64,000 nucleotides of DNA from assembly GCF_900107585.1 (NCBI RefSeq), contig NZ_FNQM01000004.1:186001-250000 (forward strand). The letters run 5' to 3'. Origin of the DNA: Rubrimonas cliftonensis. Its GTDB lineage: Bacteria > Pseudomonadota > Alphaproteobacteria > Rhodobacterales > Rhodobacteraceae. Positions 33,815 through 44,800 of this stretch are shown piece after piece. Positions within the stretch are counted from its first letter, which is position 1; every line of letters starts with the position of its first letter. A program made the position numbers and the translations under genes. The notes beneath the pieces were generated by a model that had not been told where the DNA came from, ran no database searches, and was given only the letters and a program-made list of their open reading frames with translations.

Positions 33815-34690
33815 ATGGAAGCGACGCCCCCCGAGTTCCTGACCACCCGCGAGGTCGCGGCGCTCCTGCGCGTGCGCGAGCGCAAGGTCTACGACATGGC
33901 GGCGGCGGGCGAGATCCCCTGCCGCCGGCTCACGGGCAAGCTGCTCTTTCCCCGTGCGCAGATCGAGCGCTGGCTCGGCGGCGGCGCGGCGGAGGCGCGG
34001 CCTGCGCCGGCCGGCGCGGCGGTGGTCGCGGGCTCGCATGATCCGCTGCTGGAATGGGCGATCCGCGAGTCGGGCTCGGGCCTCGCGACGATGTTCGACG
34101 GCAGCCTGGACGGGCTCGACCGGCTGGCGGAGGGCGCGGCGGTCGCCGCCGGGCTGCATGTGCCCGAGCCCGACACGGGCGGCTGGAACGTCGCGGCGGC
34201 GACGGGGCGGCTGGGCGCGTCAGCCGCGGCGCTGATCGGCTGGGCGCGGCGGCGGCGCGGGCTGATCTTCGCGGCGGGGCGGGAGCTTGGCGCGCTGCGC
34301 GACGTGCGGGGCCTGCGGCTCGCCCGGCGCCAGCCGGCGGCGGGCGCGGCGCTGTGGCTTGCCGGCGCGCTGGAGGAGGCCGGTCTCGCCGGGGCGGTGA
34401 CGTGGACCGAGGCGGTCGCGCGCACCGAGACCGAGGCCGCCATGATGGTCGCGCAGGGCGAGGCCGACGCCGCGGCTGGGCTGGAGGCCTCGGCGCGGCC
34501 CTTCGGCCTGGAGTTGCTGCCGCTGACGGAGGAGGCGTTCGACCTCGCGGTGGAGCGGCGCGCCTTCTTCGAGCCGCCATTGCAGACGCTCCTCGCCTTC
34601 GCCCGCACGCCGGCCTTCGCCGCCAAGGCCGCGGCGCTGGGCGGCTACGATCTGGCCGATCTGGGCAGCGTGCGCTGGAACGGGCCCTGA
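33815..34690 (+). CDS. HTH regulator with binding-protein-like domain (molybdate/tungstate-linked)
   Basis: A 291-residue protein. The N-terminal 60 residues are an excisionase/MerR-like winged helix (FLTTREVAALLRVRERKVYDM, then PCRRL and FPRAQIERWL). Residues about 75-290 match the periplasmic-binding-protein-like domain found in one-component regulators next to molybdate and tungstate transporters. It faces the ModA/TupA-type operon, so it likely senses oxyanion or a molybdopterin-type ligand and controls that operon (inference). TGAGG precedes the ATG. Confidence 0.85.
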   Translation: MEATPPEFLTTREVAALLRVRERKVYDMAAAGEIPCRRLTGKLLFPRAQIERWLGGGAAEARPAPAGAAVVAGSHDPLLEWAIRESGSGLATMFDGSLDGLDRLAEGAAVAAGLHVPEPDTGGWNVAAATGRLGASAAALIGWARRRRGLIFAAGRELGALRDVRGLRLARRQPAAGAALWLAGALEEAGLAGAVTWTEAVARTETEAAMMVAQGEADAAAGLEASARPFGLELLPLTEEAFDLAVERRAFFEPPLQTLLAFARTPAFAAKAAALGGYDLADLGSVRWNGP

Positions 34691-34695
34691 GGCGG

Positions 34696-34728
34696 GCGGC
34701 GCGGCGACGCCGTGGGCCGCCGCGCCGC
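34696..34728. terminator. Hairpin between convergent regulator and binding-protein genes
   Basis: An 11-bp GC stem (34696-34706 with 34718-34728) with an 11-base loop fills the 55-base gap between the stops at 34690 (+) and 34746 (-). It is well placed as a two-way terminator. Confidence 0.6.
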
Positions 34729-34745
34729 AAATGGCCTCGCGAGGT

Positions 34746-35546
34746 TCAGTCGGCGCGCGGCAGGGCCCCGCTCTCAAAGCCGTAGCGCGCCAGCACCGCC
34801 TGACCGGCGGGCGAGAGGATGTGCAGCGCAAGCCGCCACGCCGCCTCCGGGGCCCCGCGCATCACGGTCAGCCCATAGTCGGCCCCGACCGAGAGCGCCG
34901 GCGGGATCTGGACGATCTCCAGCTCGGGCGCCTCAGCCCGCGCCAGCACCGCGTTGGTGCAGTAGGTGAGGAACAGGTCGGCCTTCCTCTCCGACATCAC
35001 CCAGGCGTACTGGTTGCGGCCCTCCGGCGCCTTGGGGCTGTCCGGCGCGCCGGTGAGCTGGAGAGCCTTCGCCTCGAGCGCCGCGCGGGCGCCGGGGCGC
35101 AGGGCCTCGGCCTTCGCGAACAGCTCGAAGGCGTAGTCGCCGGAGGGGTCGGCCTTCGGCGTCGACGTGCCCACCCGCGCCGCGTCCGACAGCATCGCGT
35201 CGAGCAGCGTGTCGGTCGTCGTCGTCACCCCCGGCGCAGTCAGCGCGCAGAGGCTGTTGCGGGCGAAGAGCGCGACCGGCCCCGCCGCGCCGGCCTCGGT
35301 CAGTCGCGTCGGGTGCGCCATGTTGGCCGAGGCGAAGACCTGCGCAGCTTCGCCCCCCTCGATGCGCTGGCGCAGCGTGCCGGAGGCGGCGAAGACTGTC
35401 GTCACCTCCACCCCCTCGGCCGCGGCGTAGTCCGCCGCGACCTCCGAGAGCGCGGCGCGCAGGCTGCCGGCGGCGTGCAGCAGCACCGGCTCGGCCGAGG
35501 CCGACCCCGCCGCCAGCGCCGCCATGACGGCGACCGCCCGGATCAT
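34746..35546 (-). CDS. ModA-like oxyanion-binding protein
   Basis: A 266-residue periplasmic protein with a signal peptide (IRAVAVMAALAAGSASA) and the ModA-type opening LLHAAGSLRAALSEVA, then FAASGTLRQRIEGGEAAQVFASAN. Residues near SL and SGT are those contacting molybdate in ModA. It is the fourth gene of a TupBCA operon, overlapping tupA as ATGA, so the importer has two different binding proteins. It may be a molybdate or other oxyanion receptor sharing the tungstate channel. Confidence 0.82.
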   Translation of the reverse strand: MIRAVAVMAALAAGSASAEPVLLHAAGSLRAALSEVAADYAAAEGVEVTTVFAASGTLRQRIEGGEAAQVFASANMAHPTRLTEAGAAGPVALFARNSLCALTAPGVTTTTDTLLDAMLSDAARVGTSTPKADPSGDYAFELFAKAEALRPGARAALEAKALQLTGAPDSPKAPEGRNQYAWVMSERKADLFLTYCTNAVLARAEAPELEIVQIPPALSVGADYGLTVMRGAPEAAWRLALHILSPAGQAVLARYGFESGALPRAD

Positions 35547-36373
35547 CCGCCGACCTTCTCTTCGGCGGCGCTGGGGAAGAACTGCTGCTCGCCGCCGATC
35601 TGGAAGCTGGCGATCGCCGCCTGACCTTCCGAGCCCACGAGCCAGTCGATGAACTCCTGCCCGAGCGCGGTCTTGACCGACGGACACTTGTCGGCGCTCA
35701 CCAGCATCACGCCATAGGGGTTGAACAGCGCCGGGTCGCCCTCGACCACGATCTCGTAGTCGCCCTTGGCGCCGTAGGAGGACCAGGTCGCCCGGTCGGT
35801 GAGCGTGTAGGCGCCCATGCCCACGGCGGCGTTGATGGTGGCGCCCATGCCGGAGCCGGTCTCGCGATACCAGCGTCCCGAGGCCGCCGCCTGATCGACG
35901 CCCGCCGCCTTCCAGAGGCTCTTCTCCTTGCCGTGGGTGCCGCTGTCGTCGCCGCGGGAGGCGAACGGGGCCTCGGCCTCGGCGATCCTGTTCAACGCGG
36001 CGGCGGCGTCCGTCATGCCCGAGATCTCGGCGGGATCCGCCTCCGGCCCGACCATGACGAAATCATTGTACATCACGTCGTAGCGACGCGGGGCGAAGCC
36101 CTCGGCGACGAAGGCGTCCTCCCGCGCGCGCGAGTGCACCAGCAGCACGTCGCCGTCGCAGTTCATGGCGTTCTTGATCGCCTGGCCGGTGCCGACGGCG
36201 ACCACGCGGACCTCCGTGCCGGTCTTCTCGGTGAACTGGGGCAGGATGTGGTCGAACAGCCCCGAATTGGCCGTCGAGGTGGTGGACTGCACGAGGATGA
36301 AGTCCTGCGCCGAGGCCGAGAACGCCGGGCCGGCGATCAGGGCTGCGGCGAGCAGCGCGCGGTTGAAGTTCAT
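35543..36373 (-). CDS. tupA: Tungstate-binding protein TupA
   Basis: A 276-residue periplasmic protein with a signal peptide (1-22). TTSTANSGLF and SRGDDSGTHGKE are the TupA/WtpA-type oxyanion-binding motifs; the TTS motif is diagnostic for TupA. A strong GGGAGGA site precedes the ATG at 36373. It lies 23 bases after the ATPase gene. Confidence 0.9.
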   Translation of the reverse strand: MNFNRALLAAALIAGPAFSASAQDFILVQSTTSTANSGLFDHILPQFTEKTGTEVRVVAVGTGQAIKNAMNCDGDVLLVHSRAREDAFVAEGFAPRRYDVMYNDFVMVGPEADPAEISGMTDAAAALNRIAEAEAPFASRGDDSGTHGKEKSLWKAAGVDQAAASGRWYRETGSGMGATINAAVGMGAYTLTDRATWSSYGAKGDYEIVVEGDPALFNPYGVMLVSADKCPSVKTALGQEFIDWLVGSEGQAAIASFQIGGEQQFFPSAAEEKVGG

Positions 36374-36396
36374 GGTTCTTCCTCCCTTGGAACGGA

Positions 36397-37218
36397 TCAG
36401 ACGAGCAGCCGGCCGGCGAGATAGGCCTGGGCCTGCGGCGAACGGGGCGCGGCGAGCAGGCGCGCCGCGGGCGCGTCCTCGACGATGCGGCCGGCGTGCA
36501 TGAAGAGCGCCCGGTCGGCGAGGCGGCGCGCCTGCCCGGCGTCATGGGTCACGAGCAGGACGGTGGCGCCGCCCGCGACGATGCGGCGCGCGAGGTCCTC
36601 GATGGCGGCGACGGCGGCGGGGTCGAGGCTCGCGGTCGGCTCGTCCAGCAGCAGCAGCCGCGGCCGCGCGGCCAGCGCGCGCGCCAGCGCCAGCCGCTGG
36701 GCCTCGCCGCCGGAGAGGGCGCGGGCGGGGCGGTCGGCGAGGCGCTCCAGCCCCGCCAGCGCCAGCAGCCCGGCGCGACGGGCGGCGCGTTCGCGGCGGG
36801 GGACGCCCGCGATGGCGAGCGCGTGGTCGATGTTTCCGGCGGTCGAGCGCCGCAGCAGCACCGGCCGCTGGAACACCAGCGCCACGGCGCCCTTGATCGG
36901 CGTCTCGCCCGCGCCCCAGCGCACGGCGCCCGAGTCGGGGCGGATCAGGCCCGCGAGCATGCGCAGCGCGAGGCTCTTGCCGGCGCCGTTCGGCCCCATC
37001 AGCGCGGTCACGCCGCCGGCGGGCAGCGCGAAACTCAACCCGTCCAGCAGCCGCCGCCCGCCAGCCGAGAGCGTCGCGTCCTCGATCCGCACGGGCCAGA
37101 GGCCGCGCCCGTCCTCGCGCGCCTCGGGCCGCAGGTGGGGCGGCAGGTCGGGCCGATCGTCCGGGCGCTCCTCCAAGCCATCCTCCGGGCGGTCTTGTGG
37201 GCGGGCGCCGTCAGGCAT
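36397..37218 (-). CDS. tupC: Tungstate ABC transporter ATPase TupC
   Basis: A 273-residue ATPase. Walker A GPNGAGKS, Q-loop LVFQRPVLLRRS, signature LSGGEAQR, Walker B LLLLDEPTASLD and H-loop LVTHD. The first 40 residues are an Asp/Arg/Pro-rich extension not found in most homologues; a later start is possible but I see no better ribosome site. It overlaps the permease stop by eight bases. Confidence 0.87.
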   Translation of the reverse strand: MPDGARPQDRPEDGLEERPDDRPDLPPHLRPEAREDGRGLWPVRIEDATLSAGGRRLLDGLSFALPAGGVTALMGPNGAGKSLALRMLAGLIRPDSGAVRWGAGETPIKGAVALVFQRPVLLRRSTAGNIDHALAIAGVPRRERAARRAGLLALAGLERLADRPARALSGGEAQRLALARALAARPRLLLLDEPTASLDPAAVAAIEDLARRIVAGGATVLLVTHDAGQARRLADRALFMHAGRIVEDAPAARLLAAPRSPQAQAYLAGRLLV

Positions 37219-37918
37219 GGCCGACCCGCTCCGCCTGGGTCCGGACGCCCATGACGGCGGCGTTGACGCCGAGCGAGATCGCCAGCAGCACGATGCCCAG
37301 CCCGAGCGCCAGCGCCAGCTCCCCGCGCGAGGTCTCCAGCGCGATGGTCGTGGTCATGACGCGGGTGACGTGGGCGATGTTGCCGCCGACGATCATCACC
37401 GCGCCGACCTCCGCCGAGGCGCGCCCGAAGCCCGCCAGCGCGGCGGTCGCGAGGCTGAAGCGCGCGTCCCAGAGCAGCGTGCCGATGGTCTCGACGCGGT
37501 CGGCGCCGAGCGCCCGCAGGTACTCGTCGTACTCGGCGTTGAGGTCCGCCACCGCCTGCCGCGTCAGCGCCGCGACGATGGGCGTCACGAGGATGGTCTG
37601 CGCGATCACCATGGCCGCCGGGGTGTAGAGCAGCCCCAGCGCCCCCAGCGGCCCGCTGCGCGACAGCGCGAGATAGACCAGCAGGCCCACAACCACCGGC
37701 GGCAGCCCCATCAGGGCGTTGAAGGCGACGACCAGCGCGCCGCGGCCTGGGAAGCGCGCCACCGCCAGCAGCGCGCCGAGCGGCATGCCGACGACGCAGG
37801 AAATCAGCACCGCGGTCAGCGTCACGCCGAGCGACAGCCCGACGATCCCGAGGAACTCGGGGTCGCCGGAGACGATCAGCGCAAGCGCCGTCGCAAAGGC
37901 CGAAGCGCCGTCGTTCAT
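37211..37918 (-). CDS. tupB: Tungstate ABC transporter permease TupB
   Basis: A 235-residue permease of the TupB type (about 230 residues is usual). The signature LPPVVVGLLVYLALSRSGPLG and the EAA loop RALGADRVETIGTLLWDAR are typical; TRVMTTTIALETSRGE follows. The ATG at 37918 is chosen because the helix pattern starts there; the open frame runs on into IS-flanking DNA upstream without similarity. It leads the operon; a palindrome lies 24 bases upstream. Confidence 0.88.
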   Translation of the reverse strand: MNDGASAFATALALIVSGDPEFLGIVGLSLGVTLTAVLISCVVGMPLGALLAVARFPGRGALVVAFNALMGLPPVVVGLLVYLALSRSGPLGALGLLYTPAAMVIAQTILVTPIVAALTRQAVADLNAEYDEYLRALGADRVETIGTLLWDARFSLATAALAGFGRASAEVGAVMIVGGNIAHVTRVMTTTIALETSRGELALALGLGIVLLAISLGVNAAVMGVRTQAERVGHA

Positions 37919-37941
37919 GTGCGAGCCCTGCCATTCAACGC

Positions 37942-37960
37942 CGTATGACTGCATTATGCG
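37942..37960 (-). promoter_or_regulatory. Candidate operator upstream of tupB
   Basis: CGTATGA-CTGCA-TTATGCG is an imperfect 7-5-7 inverted repeat (5 of 7 positions) centred about 33 bases before the tupB ATG. The place suits an operator for the HTH/binding-protein-like regulator encoded at 33815-34690. Confidence 0.35.
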
Positions 37961-38146
37961 TTGTTTCATGTCGAGACCGGAATCGGCGCACACTGCGCAT
38001 GGAGGTTCTGCGGCCGCCTGCGTAACTCCGCGCGCGTCGCCGCCCAACCCCGCGCGGCGCCGTCGATGGGACGCCCGACCGAACATCCCGCTGGCGAAGG
38101 CCCGACTTGTCACGCCCCAGGCGATGGGCCATGAGACCGCCGCCTC

Positions 38147-39210
38147 GGTCTGTTGCGAAAGGCCGTCTGGTGGAGAGGTTAACCTCGCAAATCCATAGCG
38201 ATAGCCGGAGGGCATGAGCAGGCTGACCCCCCGACCTACAAGACGTCCAACTGGCGGAGCTACAACGAGGCGCTCAAGCTCCGCGGCATGCTCACGGTCT
38301 GGTTCGACCCCGCGATGCGCTGGGAGGGCGCGCCGGCGGGCAGGCGCGGGCGCCGGCAGCCATGCAGCGACGCGGCGATCCAGAACTGTCTGACGCTGAA
38401 AGGTGTTGTTCGGCATGGCGCTGCGGCAGACGGCCGGATTCTTGAGAGCCTCCTGCGGCTGATCGGTCTGGACTTGAGGATGCCCGACTTCGAGTCACGC
38501 TCTGCCGTCGGCAGAAGACCTTGGCGGTCAACATCCCTTACCGCGGCTCGAACGGCCCGCTGCGCCTGCTGATCGACAGCACCGGGATCAAGGTCGAGGG
38601 CGAAGGCGAGTGGAGTGAGGCGGATCGGAAAGCATTTCGGGGGACTGTTTTCCCGCCGAACGCGCAAGCACGGCGGCGCCAAACGTCGGGTCTTGCGCAA
38701 GATCCACCTCGGGATCGATGAGCTGACGCTGGAAGTCCGCGCCATCGAGGTCACCACCAGCGACATCGGCGACGCGCCGACGCTGCCGGAGCGTCTCGGC
38801 CAGATCGCCCCAAACCACGAGGTGGTCAGCGTCACCGCCTATGGGGCCTTCGATACGCACAAGTGTCATGACGCCCCGCCGCAACGCTCGGCCTCGGAAG
38901 GAGACCACCGCGGGCCCCGCGGCGCGCAACGAGGCCCTCCGCGCGTCACGCCATCTGGGCCGGGCGATCTGGCGACGATGGAGTGGTTACCACCGCCGAA
39001 GCCGCGCGGAGACCAAAATGCACTGCGTCAAGCTCCTCGGTCAGCGCCTCATGGCGCGCAACTTCGGCCAACAGGTCGCGGGACTCCACGTCTGGGTCGC
39101 CGTGCTGAGCCGCTTCACAGCCCTCGGCATACACGTCTCACCAAGACCGTGGGGTGACCCTGTCAGGGAAAGGGGAACTCCGGCCAAACCGCGATTTGCG
39201 CGACGGAGTC
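38147..39210 (+). mobile_element. Degenerate IS5-family (IS1031-like) insertion sequence
   Basis: The element is delimited by weak terminal similarity: GTTGCG-AAA at 38152-38160 and, inverted, GTCGCGCAAA ending near 39206. The length of about 1.06 kb is in range for the group. It contains a frameshifted transposase. I could not identify a target duplication. The right end coincides with the point where the ParE-like frame breaks off. Confidence 0.65.
38214..39160 (+). pseudogene. IS5-family transposase, frameshifted
   Basis: Recognisable DDE transposase pieces occur in order across different frames: PPTYKTSNWRSYNEALK and MLTVWFDPAMRWEG near the start, ESLLRLIGLDLRMPDF, NIPYRGSNGPLRLLIDSTGIK (with the first catalytic Asp), then HGGAKRRVLRKIHLGIDELTL with SDIGDAP, VTAYGAFDTHKCHD (Ala-Tyr-Gly where DGAFDT is expected), and finally WRRWSGYHRRSRAETKMHCVKLLG with the catalytic Glu. 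At least three frame changes separate these, and residues are lost between the second and third block. It is not functional. Confidence 0.85.
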
Positions 39211-39367
39211 ACCCGGCTGCCGGGTTGTCAGCGATGAATCGGTACGCGTCTTCGAGTGCGTCGATGAAGCTCAACGCGACGTCGACACCTGCTTCGTCGA
39301 CATATCTGGACACAATCAGCTCAGCGTCCCGCTTCGCCGCGGTCCGCGGCGCGACCGGCTTCGTCAG
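39209..39367 (-). pseudogene. ParE-like toxin fragment, truncated
   Basis: A 52-residue frame reading LTKPVAPRTAAKRDAELIV then YVDEAGVDVALSFIDALEDAY and FIADNPAAG matches the N-terminal half of RelE/ParE-family toxins (about 100 residues). The expected ATG is CTG. The frame stops exactly where the IS right end begins, so the C-terminal half with the catalytic or gyrase-binding part is missing. I did not find the other half beyond the IS left end. Confidence 0.65.
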
Positions 39368-39460
39368 TCACTCAGCGCTGCGCCGCGCCTGACGGCGAAG
39401 ATCCTCGAAATATGCTGCATCCGCTGGCGTTCCGGCCTCGGATGCGGAGCCGTCGAGGAG
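39368..39460 (-). pseudogene. Possible antitoxin C-terminal remnant
   Basis: Directly upstream of the ParE fragment and in the same frame, about 30 codons (ALLLDGSASEAG then AAYFEDLRRQARRSAE, stop at 39368) resemble the tail of a ParD/CopG-type antitoxin. The upstream part of the frame does not continue as an antitoxin. Tentative. Confidence 0.35.
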
Positions 39461-39643
39461 AAGCGCGCGGAGAGGACGACAGGGCGCGGCGCCGGGTGCT
39501 GGCTGCATGCGATAGTTTCCCGTCGGCGCAGGCGCCACAGGGGTGCCCCGCAGAAGGCGAGAACAGGGCCAGAAAGAGCGCAATCCGGCAGTTTCCGGCG
39601 CGTCGTCTCTCCCGGCGCCGGCCGACCGTCGCCCGCGCCGCGA

Positions 39644-39739
39644 CGCTCCGAGGCAGGCGGTGATGCCGCCGTCCACGTAAAGGATCGCGCCGTTGACGAA
39701 GCCCGACGCCGGCGATGATGAAGCAGCGCTCCCCAGGTG
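39644..39739 (-). pseudogene. SDR C-terminal fragment
   Basis: A 32-residue stretch (HLGSAASSSPASGFVNGAI, then LYVDGGITACLG) matches the C-terminal end of short-chain dehydrogenases (xxFVNGxxLxVDGG). No SDR core precedes it. It is a scrap within the decayed zone between the IS and the hybrid kinase. Confidence 0.6.
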
Positions 39740-39863
39740 CGTCGCAGCCACGCAATGCTGCCGCGCGAGGCGCGGTGCAAGCGCATGAAGCAGTTTAACA
39801 TTTGAGTAACGGTCTCGTGAAAGAAAAACTTGAAAGTCTTTGTCTCGGTCCAGAGGATTTGGC

Positions 39864-42086
<2,223 letters not shown>

Positions 42087-42500
42087 TGGGGTGACTCCTG
42101 CGTTTGGAACCCTTGGTTGCGTTTGGTGATGATGGCGTCAGGGTCTGCGCGTCTTATGAGGGGGCCTGGGCTCTGGTGCTCTGAGCTCTGAGAACTGGGC
42201 GGCCTGAGCTTAGGGTTCAACGCAGCGGAGCTCACTCTCAGGCTCCGCGACCGGCGGCTCTCGGGAAGTCGCTGCACCAATGAGAACGAACCCTAGCCTA
42301 GTGCGAGAGGACGGCTCGCGTCGATTTCGGTTCGTCACGCCCCTGCGCCTGTTGTCCCGTCGCCGATCAGGATGCACTTTGTCGCGGGTTCCGCGTCGCG
42401 TTTCCTGCATCCATCGCCGTGTTGATGGCCGCAGAGTCGCCGGGCGTGGTCGCCTGAGCAGCTTGGATCGCGCTGACTTGAACATGGTGCGCTCAAGGGC
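42087..42500. other. Intergenic region, no gene recognised
   Basis: About 410 bases between the hybrid kinase stop and the two-component kinase. No frame shows family features. It contains repeated CTCTGAG-type words near 42178-42192 but no clear hairpin with a T-run. It should hold the promoter of the kinase-regulator pair. Confidence 0.5.
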
Positions 42501-44084
42501 GTGGGTGGGACCGTGAGACATTCGATGCGGTGGCCCCGCCTCTCCTTCGCCGGCGCCATCCGGCTCGCCTTCCTGACGCTCGCGATGGGCGCCGGCGCTC
42601 ATGCGCTGCATACTTGGAAGGCGATCCGCTTCGCCGAGGAGCGGGTGGTGCTGGGGCGCCACGCGGCCGACATCGTTACGGAGTTCATCGAACTGCGCTC
42701 GGAGAAGCGCCTGCTCAGGCTCGTCGTGATCGACGCGCTCTCGGTCGGCGAGGTCGCGGCGCCCGCGCTGGAGCGGATCTTCACCGGCATGGCCGCGAGG
42801 CTGACGCGGATCGAGGCGCTGAGCGCGGCGATCGCGGCGACGTCGGGCGTCGATGCGCCGCGCGACGCGCAGATCGCGCGGCGGCAGGAGGCGGTCGACG
42901 ACCTGCGCGCGTCGCTCGAGCGGCTGCGGCGGATCGCCGGGCGGCCGTCGCCGGACCTGTCGCCATCGGAGATGTTCGACGGCCCCGCGGAGCTCGATCT
43001 GGGCGACAAGCTGGAGCGCCACATCTCCGACGAGTTGGCCGCCCTCGCCCTGAAGCGGGCCGCCGCCGACCGTGCGCTGGCGCGCCAGCAGCGCGTGACA
43101 ACCGCCGTCATGCTCGCCTTCGTGCTGGCGAGCGGCCTGCTGGCGCTGCATTTCGCGCGCCGCCTGCGCCGGCCGGTTCTGGAGCTGACCGAGGGCATCG
43201 ACGCGATGCGGGCGGGGCGGCTCGACCACCGTATCCCGACCGGCCGCGACGACGAGTTCGGCCGCCTCGCCGCCGGCGCCAACGCGCTGGCCGAAGGACT
43301 GCAACAGGCGCGCGGCGCCGAGGCGGCGCTGCGCGCCGGGCTCGAACGGGAGGTGGCGGCGCGAACCGCAGACCTGCGCCGGACGCTCGAGGAGCTGGAG
43401 CGCGCCGACGCTGACCGCCGCGTCCTGCTCGCCGACCTGAGCCATGAGTTGAGGACGCCGCTGACGGTGGTGCGCGGCGAGGCGGACGTGGCGCGGCGCG
43501 GGGCGGAATTGCCCGCCGCCACGTATCGCGCCGTGCTCGGCCGCATTGTCGAGGCGACAACCCAGATGGCGCGCGTCACCGACGACCTGCTCGGGATCGC
43601 CCGGCGCCATGACACCGCGCTTTCGGTCACCGCTCGGCCCACCGACCCCGCCGCAGCCGTGCATGGCGCATTGCGGCTGCTCGGCGGCAGGGCCGACAGG
43701 GTGGTCTGCCGCCTGCCCGCGGAACCCGCTCGCTGCTGCGTCGACGCGCTGCGCCTTCAGCAGGTGATCCAGGCGCTGCTCGACAACGCCCTCAGCTATT
43801 CCGACGGCCCTGTCTCGATCGCCTGCGACCACGAGGACGGCGACTGGATCCTGACCATCCTCGACGACGGCGCCGGGATGACCGATGACGAGCGCGCCGA
43901 GGCGCGCCGCCGCGGCTATCGCAGCCCGGCCGCGCGCCTCCGCCGCCCGGAAGGGCTGGGGCTCGGGCTTGCGATCGCCAGCGAACTCCTCGACCGAATG
44001 GACGGGGCGCTCGCCCTGCGCGCCGGACCGGGCGGCAGGGGCACGGCCGTCGAGATCCGTCTGTCGCTCATGGAGGACGCATGA
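42501..44084 (+). CDS. Sensor histidine kinase of an OmpR-type two-component pair
   Basis: A protein of up to 527 residues. A helix near 16-35, a long alpha-helical sensor region, a second helix (about 200-216), a HAMP domain (RRPVLELTEGIDAMRAGRLDHR), a coiled linker, then DLSHELRTPLTVVRG with the acceptor His. ATP-binding motifs are present (DNALSYSDG, DDGAGM, GLGLAIASELL). The start is uncertain: GTG 42501, GTG 42513 or ATG 42525 are in frame, and none has an ideal ribosome site. The stop overlaps the regulator start as ATGA. Confidence 0.87.
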   Translation: MGGTVRHSMRWPRLSFAGAIRLAFLTLAMGAGAHALHTWKAIRFAEERVVLGRHAADIVTEFIELRSEKRLLRLVVIDALSVGEVAAPALERIFTGMAARLTRIEALSAAIAATSGVDAPRDAQIARRQEAVDDLRASLERLRRIAGRPSPDLSPSEMFDGPAELDLGDKLERHISDELAALALKRAAADRALARQQRVTTAVMLAFVLASGLLALHFARRLRRPVLELTEGIDAMRAGRLDHRIPTGRDDEFGRLAAGANALAEGLQQARGAEAALRAGLEREVAARTADLRRTLEELERADADRRVLLADLSHELRTPLTVVRGEADVARRGAELPAATYRAVLGRIVEATTQMARVTDDLLGIARRHDTALSVTARPTDPAAAVHGALRLLGGRADRVVCRLPAEPARCCVDALRLQQVIQALLDNALSYSDGPVSIACDHEDGDWILTILDDGAGMTDDERAEARRRGYRSPAARLRRPEGLGLGLAIASELLDRMDGALALRAGPGGRGTAVEIRLSLMEDA

Positions 44085-44800
44085 CGCGCGTGCTGCTTAT
44101 CGAGGACGATCCGCGCATCGCCGCGTTCCTGATGCAGGGCCTTGCTGTCGAAGGCCATGCCGTGCGGCATGCGGCGACCGGGGCGGAGGGGCTCGAACTC
44201 GCGCGGCAGGCGCAGGCGGAAGGCGCGAGCGGCGTGGTGATCCTCGACGTGATGCTGCCCGATCTGCACGGGCTGGACCTGTGCCGGACCCTGCGCCGTC
44301 AGGGCGTGACGCTGCCGATCCTGATGCTCAGCGCGCTCGGCGACAGCCATGATCGCATCTCGGGTCTGCGGATGGGCGCCGACGACTATCTGGCCAAGCC
44401 CTTCGACTTCGACGAGTTGCTCGCGCGCATCGAGGCGCTGAGCCGGCGCAGCGCCGCCAACTACCAGGCGCGCGACGCCGTGATCCGGCTGGGCGCGCTC
44501 GCCTTCGACACCGAGCGGATGATCGTGACGCGCGACGGGCGGGAGATCGCGCTGACCGCACAGGAGCTTGCGATGCTGCATTGCTTCGTCTCGGCGCCGG
44601 GGCGCCTCTTCACCCGAGAGCGCCTGCTGGCCGAAGTGTGGCGGACCGATCGCGACCCGCTGACCAACATCGTGGACGTCTATGTCGGAAGGCTGCGCAG
44701 GAAGCTGGGAAAGGGCCCGGACCTGCCGGAGATCCGGACCCTGCGCGGCATGGGCTATCGCCTCACGGCGCCCGGCGGGCCGGATTACTCCGGCGCATAG
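44081..44800 (+). CDS. OmpR-family response regulator
   Basis: A 239-residue regulator. The receiver domain has IEDDPRIA acid residues, the phospho-acceptor Asp in VVILDVMLPD (about 51) and Lys in DDYLAKPFD; the C-terminal winged helix has TAQELAMLHCF, TNIVDVYVGRLRRKL and IRTLRGMGYRL. Translated together with the kinase. It ends inside the convergent gene for a periplasmic protein, overlapping its 3' end by 16 bases. Confidence 0.92.
   Translation: MTRVLLIEDDPRIAAFLMQGLAVEGHAVRHAATGAEGLELARQAQAEGASGVVILDVMLPDLHGLDLCRTLRRQGVTLPILMLSALGDSHDRISGLRMGADDYLAKPFDFDELLARIEALSRRSAANYQARDAVIRLGALAFDTERMIVTRDGREIALTAQELAMLHCFVSAPGRLFTRERLLAEVWRTDRDPLTNIVDVYVGRLRRKLGKGPDLPEIRTLRGMGYRLTAPGGPDYSGA

Noticed and set aside
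37919-38146. Continuation of the tupB frame upstream to 38416
   Set aside because: The extra residues have no permease features and run through the IS left end; the ATG at 37918 matches TupB length.
38588-38929. Minus-strand frame across the IS element
   Set aside because: It is the antisense of transposase coding sequence and carries no independent motif.
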